Part shown: piece after piece, positions 7,578-12,525 of the stretch | How the letters are laid out: every line of letters starts with the position of its first letter | Position numbering within the stretch: position 1 is the first letter of the stretch | Source: Mariniphaga sp. | Lineage (GTDB): Bacteria > Bacteroidota > Bacteroidia > Bacteroidales > Prolixibacteraceae | NCBI GenBank assembly: GCA_013203525.1 | Contig: JABMQB010000037.1 | Span: 1-12,525, forward strand | DNA length: 12,525 nt | Direction of reading: 5' to 3' | Program-made: the position numbers and the translations under genes | The notes under the pieces: generated by a model | What the model saw: only the letters and a program-made list of their open reading frames with translations | Database searches by the model: none | What the model was told of the DNA's origin: nothing

Positions 7578-7829
7578 GTGGTTAAACTATTAATTTCACA
7601 TCAAAATCACATTATAAAGACAATCTCAGAATTAGGAGAACAAATAAAAAACAGAAGGAAGGTGCTTCGGATTACCCAACCCGACCTTGCTGAAATGGCG
7701 GGCATCAGCATAAATACGCTTTATAAAATTGAACGAGGACAGGCAAATCCAACCGTTCAGATACTTAATAAAATTGCTGATATCCTGGGTATGGAAATAA
7801 AACTGGAAGTAAAACAACCAAAGCTGTAA
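7578..7829 (+). CDS. hipB: HipB-like antitoxin, XRE-family DNA-binding protein
   Basis: 83 residues from GTG 7578. Residues about 17-76 are a classic XRE helix-turn-helix: SELGEQIKNRRK (first helix), TQPDLAEMAG (residues 33-42, helix 2) and ISINTLYKIERGQANPT (43-59, recognition helix and following turn). The final EIKLEVKQPKL fits the C-terminal strand by which HipB proteins dimerise. It represses its own operon and takes part in neutralising the kinase encoded two genes on. The start is uncertain: there is no ATG before Met40. In homologues as I remember them the protein starts near KTIS, which would put ATA 7614 where Met is expected, so either GTG 7578 is used or the start has mutated. Three bases separate its stop from hipS. 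Confidence 0.85.
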   Translation: MVKLLISHQNHIIKTISELGEQIKNRRKVLRITQPDLAEMAGISINTLYKIERGQANPTVQILNKIADILGMEIKLEVKQPKL

Positions 7830-7832
7830 CCA

Positions 7833-8159
7833 ATGCGAAAAGCGAATGTATATAGAAATGGTAAACTTGTGGGGTTTCTAACCCAATTATCAACCAACGA
7901 TTATCAATTCAGGTATGATGACAATTGGTTCACCAACGGAGGTCTTCCACCGATTAGCCTTACCATGCCTAAAAATAAAAAGGTTTACAAGTCGGAATAT
8001 TTGTTCCCGTTTTTCTTTAATATGTTGTCTGAAGGAGTGAACAGGCAGTTACAAACCCGGCATTTAAAAATTGATGAAAAAGACTATTTCGGTTTGTTAC
8101 TGGCTACTGCAAGAACCGATACCATCGGAGCAATAACCATTTCAGAAATAAAAGAATGA
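7833..8159 (+). CDS. hipS: HipS-like protein (stand-alone HipA N-terminal subdomain)
   Basis: 108 residues matching the N-terminal subdomain found fused at the front of full-length HipA: ANVYRNGKLVGFL (4-16), LPPISLTMP (38-46), YLFPFFFNMLSEGVNRQL (56-73) and the closing FGLLLATARTDTIGAITI. In tripartite HipBST systems this piece is a separate gene, and HipS, not HipB, is the main antitoxin, docking on the kinase. The only Trp is Trp32, so the contact made by a Trp in the E. coli O127 HipS structure (from memory) may differ here. It starts three bases after hipB and ends in an ATGA overlap with hipT, implying translational coupling. Confident as a HipA-N domain protein; the antitoxin role is by analogy. 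Confidence 0.85.
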   Translation: MRKANVYRNGKLVGFLTQLSTNDYQFRYDDNWFTNGGLPPISLTMPKNKKVYKSEYLFPFFFNMLSEGVNRQLQTRHLKIDEKDYFGLLLATARTDTIGAITISEIKE

Positions 8160-9163
8160 ATTTACCAGAAATAAAATACTGTCCGGGAACATTGGCAGAA
8201 GGATTCAGCACCTACAGTACCACATGTTTAAGAAGAGTCTTTCAGGGACGAAAAGTGAGTCATATATTACCCTATGCCCCTCCGCAAAGCAATGAGGAAG
8301 ATACCGAAAAATTTATTGAAAACAGGAAACGGATTTCCATATCCGGCGTTCAGGAAAAATTATCGTTACTGCTTGACAAAAACAAATTGCGTTTGACAGA
8401 AGAAGGTGAACAAGGAACTTACATATTAAAACCCATCCCCAGGGATGTGAAAAACGTTGACCAGGTTCCGGCAAATGAACACTTAACCATGCAAATTGCA
8501 CGGCAAATATATAGTTTACAAACAGCTGAGAATACAATGATTTTTTTTAATAACGGAGAACCTGCCTATATCACGAAACGCTTCGATGTAAAGGAAGATG
8601 GTTTGAAATGGGGAAAAGAGGACTTTGCTACGCTCGCGGGGAAAACGGAAGAAAATGCAGGGCATAACTTTAAATACGATCATAGCTATCAAGCTGTGGG
8701 CGGATTACTGGAAAAATATGTTTCTGCCTGGCGCGTTGAAATCGAGAAGTTGTATTCGTTAATTATTTTCAACTTCCTGTTTTCAAATGGGGATGCACAT
8801 TTGAAAAACTTTTCGCTGCTGGAAACACCGGGAGGAGATTATGTGCTAAGCCCGGCTTATGATTTGTTAAATACAAGAATCCATATAGATGATTCGGATT
8901 TTGCTTTGAATGGAGGATTATTTAGTAACGGCTTTCAATCGGATGAAATGAAAAAAAGTAACCATCCCGGCTTATACGATTTTCAGGAACTGGCACGAAG
9001 ATTTGGAATAAATGAGAAAAGAAGGGATAAAATACTTAATCCGTATTTGCAAAGACAACCATTTGTGGAAGAATTAATCCGTCGGTCATTTTTAAGCGAC
9101 AAGATTAAACGGGCGTATTTATTACATTATCAAACAAAAAGAAATTATTTGAATAATGTATGA
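8156..9163 (+). CDS. hipT: HipT-like serine/threonine kinase toxin (HipA C-terminal family)
   Basis: 335 residues, the short HipA form without the N-terminal subdomain. The Gly-rich loop is SISGVQEK (61-68). Ser61-Ile62-Ser63 reproduces the S-x-S pair that is autophosphorylated in HipT of E. coli O127. ATP-site lysine is Lys92 (YILKP), a conserved NEHL follows at 107-110, and ITKRFD at 139-144. The catalytic loop is NGDAHLKN (211-218) with Asp213 and Asn218; the metal-binding Asp236 lies in SPAYDLLNTR. All catalytic residues are intact, so an active kinase is likely. Characterised relatives phosphorylate aminoacyl-tRNA synthetases (HipA: GltX; HipT: TrpS); the target here is unknown. It overlaps hipS by four bases, and its stop TGA overlaps a possible downstream ATG at 9160. 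Confidence 0.9.
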   Translation: MNLPEIKYCPGTLAEGFSTYSTTCLRRVFQGRKVSHILPYAPPQSNEEDTEKFIENRKRISISGVQEKLSLLLDKNKLRLTEEGEQGTYILKPIPRDVKNVDQVPANEHLTMQIARQIYSLQTAENTMIFFNNGEPAYITKRFDVKEDGLKWGKEDFATLAGKTEENAGHNFKYDHSYQAVGGLLEKYVSAWRVEIEKLYSLIIFNFLFSNGDAHLKNFSLLETPGGDYVLSPAYDLLNTRIHIDDSDFALNGGLFSNGFQSDEMKKSNHPGLYDFQELARRFGINEKRRDKILNPYLQRQPFVEELIRRSFLSDKIKRAYLLHYQTKRNYLNNV

Positions 9164-9306
9164 AAGAATATATTTTAGACAGAGATTATTTTACACATCC
9201 GGGAAAATATAATTACTGTTTATTATTTGATTTTTTTAAGATACAATCCTTTACTTTTAATACTGCCAATGATTCAATTTATCCCGTAAAAAACATTAAG
9301 ACCTAA
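9160..9306 (+). CDS. possible 48-residue protein coupled to hipT
   Basis: An ATG at 9160 overlaps the hipT stop (ATGA), the same arrangement used between hipS and hipT, and opens a 48-codon frame to TAA 9304-9306. The peptide (starts MKEYILDRDYFTHPGKYNY, ends YPVKNIKT) is rich in aromatic and charged residues with no signal peptide or membrane segment. I recognise no family. It could be a fourth operon member, the decayed front of a longer gene, or chance. It runs right up to a tRNA-like relic starting at about 9301. Confidence 0.35.
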   Translation: MKEYILDRDYFTHPGKYNYCLLFDFFKIQSFTFNTANDSIYPVKNIKT

Positions 9307-9345
9307 TGAGACTTGAACCACAGTTAATCGACTGTTTATCATTTA
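9301..9345 (-). repeat. tRNA-like relic D2
   Basis: GAGACTTGAACCACAG (9308-9323) is a good reversed tRNA T-arm, and ACAGT (9320-9324) pairs with ACTGT (9331-9335) around six bases where the anticodon arm should be. No hairpin terminator is attached and no acceptor stem can form. It has the same orientation as the other copies. A further fragment with AGTTGCAACCT lies at 9400-9410 (D3). A 13-base direct repeat TTGTAATTGTGAA occurs at 9373-9385 and 9424-9436. Confidence 0.4.
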
Positions 9346-9473
9346 TTTACATTTTATAATTTTATGAAAATATTGTAATTGTGAAAATTCCGTAGAAAAA
9401 GTTGCAACCTATTGTATAAAAATTTGTAATTGTGAATCTCAAATTAGATAAGGGTTTCAGAATGATACTTACA

Positions 9474-9503
9474 AACAAAGAGGTCAAAAATGACCTCTTT
9501 GTT
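9474..9503. terminator. terminator hairpin of repeat copy D
   Basis: AACAAAGAGGTCA (9474-9486) and TGACCTCTTTGTT (9491-9503) are a perfect 13-bp stem with an AAAA loop, the strongest hairpin in the window. It lies between the convergent hipT and DUF1080 genes and could end transcription from either side, mainly the plus-strand hipBST operon. Confidence 0.75.
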
Positions 9504-9575
9504 CTGTCTGGCTCCCCTAACATTTGGAAGTTGCAACCTAATTTATAAACGGGTACATACTTTTCTCATTCTATG
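9474..9575 (-). repeat. tRNA-like/terminator repeat, copy D
   Basis: The hairpin is followed by a tail at 9511-9538 (GCTCCCCTAACATTTGG then AAGTTGCAACC) that matches copies A-C and E. The stem is of the same type as copy C. A tRNA-like continuation beyond 9540 is weak. The 9164-9596 gap thus holds a possible small ORF, relics D2 and D3, and this copy. Confidence 0.6.
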
Positions 9576-9596
9576 AATGATTCTTTATAAGGAAGT

Positions 9597-10583
9597 TTAG
9601 TTGACTGATGGTGTAATAACAAATTTGCGGAATTCAATCGGTCCATGATCGCCCTGAATCATAATTGGTCCCGGCTCTCCTTCGTTACTATCAAGCGAAC
9701 CACCGGTTATTCCAGGTATAGGACGATTGGAAACAACTTCGATTCCATTATGTACAACCGTTACATGGCGGCCAACAAGTGTAACTTCATATGTTTGCCA
9801 TTCTCCCGGTTTTTTAGCAGCATTTACTGACGGAGCAATAAATCCATATATACCACCAATACTTACGCCATCAGCTCTTCCTTTAGAATCTTCAATCTGG
9901 AGTTCATAGCGTCCACGAAGATAAATTCCGCTATTACTTCCTTCAGGATACCTGAATTCTATGCTGAGTTTAAAATCATTAAATTTTTGGTTAGTAATAA
10001 GGTTGCCACCTTTTTCGGTGTTCACCATTACACCGTCTATCATCTGGAATTTATTATTTGCCGGAATTATCCATCGCGACATGTTATCGGTAAGCAAATT
10101 TATAGGATTTCCCCAAATAGGTGGTTCTTTTCTTTCCAACGACGGTGCACGAACACCGGTAAATTTAAGTTTATTTCCATCGAGAAGTTTGTACCCTGAA
10201 AGCTTGTCGTCTTTTAAAGTGAACTCAAAATAGATATCATCAATATTCATCCACTGTGGAGGAATGGTAAAATGATATTTTTGTTCATCGGCAGAGTAAT
10301 GAACTTCGGCAATCGGACGTGCGCTTCCCTCGTAGCCAACATAATATCCTACAAGCGTTGAGAAACCTGATAATTTAACTTCTAGCCATCCGGGGAAACC
10401 ATCATATGCCATTAATCCATGCCTAAAAATTCCGAGATTCTCTAATTGCTCCTCCTCCATGTTTATTGTAAGGTTCCATTTGCCAATCACATCCGAGTCA
10501 CTTTCAACGCGTTGTGCCTGAGCAGGAACGAAACCAATTAAAGTAAAAACAAATAGAAACAAGATAATTCTTAAATTCTTCAT
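9597..10583 (-). CDS. secreted DUF1080 (3-keto-disaccharide hydrolase-like) protein
   Basis: 328 residues with a signal peptide (about 1-24, hydrophobic IILFLFVFTLIGFV, ending AQAQ). Residues about 158-326 are a DUF1080 domain, a concanavalin-like jelly roll: INLLTDNMSRW, GVMVNTEKGGNLIT, KLSIEFRYPEGSNSGIYLRG (205-224, the family's most typical strand pair), YELQIED, KKPGEWQTYEVTLVG (257-271) and GPIMIQGDHGPIEFRKFVI. Members act on 3-keto sugars or bind glycans and often accompany polysaccharide degradation. Residues about 30-150 form a separate beta-rich domain beginning GKWNLTINM that resembles a small lipocalin-like fold; I do not recognise its family. Single gene with a Bacteroidota-type promoter 46 bp upstream. 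Confidence 0.87.
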   Translation of the reverse strand: MKNLRIILFLFVFTLIGFVPAQAQRVESDSDVIGKWNLTINMEEEQLENLGIFRHGLMAYDGFPGWLEVKLSGFSTLVGYYVGYEGSARPIAEVHYSADEQKYHFTIPPQWMNIDDIYFEFTLKDDKLSGYKLLDGNKLKFTGVRAPSLERKEPPIWGNPINLLTDNMSRWIIPANNKFQMIDGVMVNTEKGGNLITNQKFNDFKLSIEFRYPEGSNSGIYLRGRYELQIEDSKGRADGVSIGGIYGFIAPSVNAAKKPGEWQTYEVTLVGRHVTVVHNGIEVVSNRPIPGITGGSLDSNEGEPGPIMIQGDHGPIEFRKFVITPSVN

Positions 10584-10628
10584 AATAATATTTAATTAGT
10601 TAATCGATAATTATGTTCTATTAATATA

Positions 10629-10636
10629 CAAATCTA
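10629..10636 (-). promoter_or_regulatory. Bacteroidota-type -7 element for the DUF1080 gene
   Basis: On the minus strand this reads TAGATTTG, a full match to the phylum's TAnnTTTG -7 consensus, placed 46 bp upstream of the start codon, giving a leader of roughly 40 bases. The -33 region about 20 bases further upstream is AT-rich but has no clear TTTG. Confidence 0.4.
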
Positions 10637-10706
10637 CTTAAAAAACAGAATTCGAATAAATCCCATTCCAAATTTATCAACTTCCAAGGTCGAAAAATTG
10701 AGCACA

Positions 10707-10820
10707 AAAAAAGGTCAACCATTTCTGACTGACCTTTTCAGCTCCCCTGATTACCTGAAATTGCAACCTAATCTGTGAAAGGTTGGTGTGAATTACCACC
10801 TTTCTTCATCAATTTATTTC
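10707..10820 (-). repeat. tRNA-like/terminator repeat, copy E
   Basis: The tail 10741-10768 (GCTCCCCTGATTACC then AATTGCAACC) continues the family. GGTG (10785-10788) and CACC (10797-10800) then pair around eight bases, and the stretch GTGTGAATTACCACC resembles the reversed D-arm region of a tRNA. The 5' acceptor strand is unrecognisable, so it is a relic. Confidence 0.6.
10709..10738 (-). terminator. terminator hairpin of repeat copy E
   Basis: AAAAGGTCA (10709-10717) pairs perfectly with TGACCTTTT (10730-10738); the loop contains CCATTTCTGA as in copies A and B. Minus-strand reading ends GACC followed by seven T, a good rho-independent terminator. Confidence 0.7.
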
Positions 10821-10867
10821 TATAAATGATAGAATGATTTACCAAATAACCATGGAAACTTCACCCT

Positions 10868-10930
10868 TAGCCTAACAGGACTTGCAACTAATGTAACTTA
10901 CTGATTTACTAACGCCTACCTTTATCACTT
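10868..10930 (-). repeat. tRNA-like relic G
   Basis: CCTAACAGGACTTGCAACTA (10871-10890) is a T-arm with decayed acceptor strand, and TTACTGATTTACTAACGCC (10898-10916) resembles a reversed anticodon arm that has lost part of its stem. There is no attached hairpin. Same orientation as the other copies. Confidence 0.4.
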
Positions 10931-10965
10931 CGTGTTTTCAACTCAAAACTGATGGATTAATCAAA

Positions 10966-11022
10966 AATGTTGCAACCATTAGAACTGAAAATCTGAATGA
11001 TGTAATTTATTACTCTGCAAGG
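10966..11022 (-). repeat. tRNA-like relic H
   Basis: TGTTGCAACC (10969-10978) matches the conserved T-loop segment of the family, and ACTGAAAATCTGAATGATG (10984-11002) loosely resembles a reversed anticodon arm and D-loop. No acceptor strand or hairpin remains. Weak on its own; supported by its neighbours. Confidence 0.3.
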
Positions 11023-11046
11023 GTTTGGACAATATGAAAACAAAAA

Positions 11047-11068
11047 AGGCTAGCATTTTTGCTAACCT
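11047..11068 (-). terminator. terminator hairpin of tRNA-like pseudogene F
   Basis: In minus-strand RNA AGGUUAGCA pairs with UGCUAGCCU, with one G-U pair, around four A, followed by six U. The wobble works only on the minus strand, so termination of leftward transcription is indicated. It lies 170 bp after the stop of the gene at 11238-11546 and is that operon's likely terminator. Confidence 0.65.
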
Positions 11069-11075
11069 ATTCTCT

Positions 11076-11158
11076 GGTGCTCCCCAGGTAGGACTTGAAC
11101 CTTAAATTTATTTAGCTTGAAATCAGTGTCTTATAATCCTTCAATTGCAATAGGTCTC
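11076..11158 (-). pseudogene. decayed tRNA gene F, clearest member of the repeat family
   Basis: On the minus strand the 3' end reads AGGTTCAAGTCC, then TACCTGGGGAGC and ACCA (11102-11076), a textbook T-arm and acceptor strand with CCA-like end, and a terminator follows. Upstream, CTATTGCAATTG (11154-11143) and GATTATAAGACACTGATT (11138-11121) occupy D-arm and anticodon-arm positions. The 5' acceptor strand does not pair with CTGGGGA, and neither D- nor anticodon stem closes, so it cannot be a functional tRNA. The identity is unclear; the 3' end recalls a Bacteroidota tRNA-Asn from memory. Confidence 0.55.
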
Positions 11159-11205
11159 GATTTTGACACCTTTTAACTGATCTTGGTCAATGAACTACAT
11201 CAAAG
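11148..11205 (-). repeat. tRNA-like relic I
   Basis: GATTTTGACACC (11159-11170) looks like a reversed T-arm, and CTTGGTCAATGAACTACATC (11182-11201) like the reversed D-arm and 5' end of a tRNA. It overlaps the upstream end of relic F, so modules are stacked. This is a visual resemblance only. Confidence 0.3.
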
Positions 11206-11237
11206 ATAATCCTCATCTTTAAATTTCAAAAATCATT

Positions 11238-11546
11238 TCATGAATTTCTTTTTTCAATATAAGATTCAACAGTAATTTTGTCGTTCATTTCTACTATTCC
11301 AACTGTATAATATCCATTTGATTGATCAATCTTACTTTGATTTTCAAACATGTTATCTTCATTAAGTTTGTAGCTTTCAAATTCCATATATTTATAGAAG
11401 GCGTATAAATCTTCCAATAAAAACGGTGAAGATGGATCTCCCAAAGCCCAGATTTTATCCATGACTATCTTTGCTTCTGAATAACTGTTGTAAACTCCAA
11501 TGACGAAACCATTGTATTCAATATCTGCAAATACTAAATGTTGCAT
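11238..11546 (-). CDS. hypothetical protein, 102 residues
   Basis: No family recognised. It is a soluble, acidic, Tyr-rich protein with no signal peptide or membrane segment. The N-terminal part (VFADIEYNGFVIGVYNSYSE) reads as two strands followed by a helix (AKIVMDKIWAL), and the C-terminus (GYYTVGIVEMNDKITVESY) as two more strands. That is a small alpha/beta layout seen in many immunity-type proteins, but this is not evidence of function. It lies ten bases downstream of the TPR-like gene and is probably co-transcribed with it, ending before the terminator of pseudogene F. Start ATG at 11546 chosen as the only Met near the N-terminus. Confidence 0.6.
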   Translation of the reverse strand: MQHLVFADIEYNGFVIGVYNSYSEAKIVMDKIWALGDPSSPFLLEDLYAFYKYMEFESYKLNEDNMFENQSKIDQSNGYYTVGIVEMNDKITVESYIEKRNS

Positions 11547-11556
11547 TTGTGAAAAT

Positions 11557-12060
11557 TTAAATTCTTATATTATTTAATTTTATATGAAACTCCGAATTTA
11601 TTTTATCAATTGTTGCTTCTTTTATTAATCCCAGAGACTCATTTATTCTTGCCTTAACTTTAAAATATTCAGATAAATTATTATTATCATATGTGCTGAG
11701 GAGATTACAATTTATAGCAAAATTAATGTCCCTCAATGCTTCTGAATAATTTGAGAGCTTTAGATTACATTTTGCTTTTAGATAGTACAAAGTTGATGAA
11801 TGTACAAAATCATGCAAAAGTATTCCTTCGGAAATTATCTTAATTGCACTTTGAAAATTATCTTCATTAATAAGTTTATTTGACATATCAACTTTTTCCT
11901 TGGCATTGGTTATTAGATGAAGGTTTCCTATTATTTCCCTTAGTTTGTTGCCATTGAAATGAAGCCTGTTATTATATTCGTCAATGTCAGCTTTCGTAAT
12001 ATGATTTAAAGTTTTATTACTTCTATTTTCAATTTCTTTACTCATGTGTCGAGAATTCAC
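11557..12060 (-). CDS. TPR-like hypothetical protein
   Basis: 167 residues, predicted all-helical and cytoplasmic. The segment LYYLKAKCNLKLSNYSEALR and the following DINFAINCN (about residues 91-119) fit the tetratricopeptide pattern (small residue, Tyr/Leu, A-L pair, Asn/Asp turn). The preceding NFQSAIKIISEGILL (68-82) and the following YFKVKARINESLGLIKEATI look like adjacent, more diverged repeats, so perhaps three helical hairpins acting as a protein-binding scaffold. An alternative start is Met6 (MSKEIENR). There are 65 bases between it and the remnant upstream, and ten to the next gene. Function unknown. Confidence 0.6.
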   Translation of the reverse strand: MNSRHMSKEIENRSNKTLNHITKADIDEYNNRLHFNGNKLREIIGNLHLITNAKEKVDMSNKLINEDNFQSAIKIISEGILLHDFVHSSTLYYLKAKCNLKLSNYSEALRDINFAINCNLLSTYDNNNLSEYFKVKARINESLGLIKEATIDKINSEFHIKLNNIRI

Positions 12061-12125
12061 TCTTTATTAAATTGCTGAAAATATTTTCAAGATGAACCAG
12101 TCGAAGTTATTTATCTGTATTGACA

Positions 12126-12525
12126 TTATTCGGTTTTGTAAGATAAATCCTTGAAAAAATAGTCTTGAAAAGCAATATATGTAATAACGATATACATTTT
12201 TTCTTGAGGATCATATTTTTGAGAAAGTTTTACGAGTATTTTATTAGATTTTAATATTCCTATCCATGGATTTTCACTTGCTAAAAATTCGTATATATAT
12301 TCTCCAGCACTGCTGCCAACCACCATCTCTATCATCATATAAGGTTCCCGAAGTATTTCCATTTTCAAGAATATTTGCCAAAGTTTGCCCTTCTTCAACA
12401 GATAATGTGCCGTTGCTTGTAAATACATCTACTTGACTTGTAATACCAATTAGACTTTGTAATGCCGCATATAATTAGTATCTTCAGGCATGAAAAATCC
12501 AGTAGATTTTGATATAAAAGAGAGC
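12126..12525 (-). pseudogene. frameshifted remnant of a larger gene, cut by the window edge
   Basis: Three consecutive frames each look protein-like in turn. From the edge, one frame gives LSFISKSTGFFMPEDTNY and stops at 12450. A second, open from 12474 to 12277, gives ALQSLIGITSQVDVFTSNGT then LSVEEGQTLANILENGNTSG and TLYDDRDGGW. The third, an open frame of 100 codons at 12126-12428, ends with EYIYEFLASENPWIGILKSN and a plausible C-terminus closing FFKDLSYKTE. The simplest reading is one coding sequence with two frameshifts, near 12470 and near 12305. The N-terminal third of the 100-codon ORF would then be spurious. No family recognised. Sequencing error is an alternative. Confidence 0.4.

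Noticed and set aside
2851..11102. The repeated GCTCCCC...GTTGCAAC tails as a CRISPR array
   Set aside because: Copies are far apart, separated by whole genes, and diverge in sequence; no regular spacers and no cas genes.
2851..11102. The repeats as integron attC sites
   Set aside because: GTTGCAA does not fit the GTTRRRY core, there is no paired inverse core site, and no integrase is present; tRNA plus terminator explains the parts better.
11076..11158. A functional tRNA gene at F
   Set aside because: The acceptor, D and anticodon stems do not pair; only the T-arm and 3' acceptor strand are good.
12306..12428. N-terminal third of the 100-codon ORF at 12126-12428 as real protein
   Set aside because: Its sequence is poor (MYLQATAHYLLKKGKLWQIF), it has a stop directly before the ATG, and another frame over the same bases looks more protein-like.
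12431..12480. Another tRNA-like relic (ACTTGTAATACC, then TTGTAATGCC)
   Set aside because: It overlaps a plausible coding frame, has no acceptor strand or hairpin, and the match is weak.

Overview
The window looks like a chromosomal segment of an AT-rich Bacteroidota (Marinilabiliales/Prolixibacteraceae-like is my guess). Grounds are signal peptides ending in AQ, a lipoprotein with a Cys-Lys-Glu-Glu surface-export signature, the plant-polysaccharide enzyme families present (CE15, GH92-like, DUF1080), and one good match to the Bacteroidota -7 promoter element (TAnnTTTG). The taxonomic call is inference.

Layout. 1-1125: two YceI-family secreted proteins in a tight minus-strand operon, the second lacking its C-terminal strands. 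1334-2686 (minus): an M23 lipoprotein with C-terminal SH3-like region. 3053-4297 (minus): a secreted CE15 glucuronoyl-esterase-like protein. 4651-6996 (minus): a secreted GH92-like protein that appears to lack the family's catalytic base residues. 7578-9163 (plus): a three-gene HipBST-type toxin-antitoxin operon with palindromic operators in front, possibly followed by a coupled 48-codon ORF. 9597-10583 (minus): a secreted DUF1080 protein. 11238-12525 (minus): two small proteins of unknown function (one TPR-like) downstream of what looks like a frameshifted gene remnant cut by the window edge.

The most striking feature is a dispersed repeat family. At least six places between 2851 and 11205 carry a terminator-like hairpin joined to a tail beginning GCTCCCC and containing GTTGCAACC or CTTGAACC. 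Read on the minus strand, each is the 3' part of a tRNA-like sequence (T-arm, GGGGAGC acceptor strand) followed by a rho-independent terminator. Every copy has the same orientation, and they sit at nearly every boundary between transcription units. Copies B and C share a 33-base identical block and flank the GH92-like gene. Between 10707 and 11205 about five degenerate copies lie in tandem. I read these as decayed tRNA-terminator modules or integration scars; whether they act now as terminators, recombination sites or something else is open.

Functionally, the secreted enzymes (CE15, GH92-like, DUF1080) fit breakdown of plant hemicellulose or glycans, but no SusC/SusD pair is visible here. HipBST is a self-contained kinase toxin module. 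The right end could be the tail of a polymorphic-toxin or similar accessory locus, but that is weak inference.
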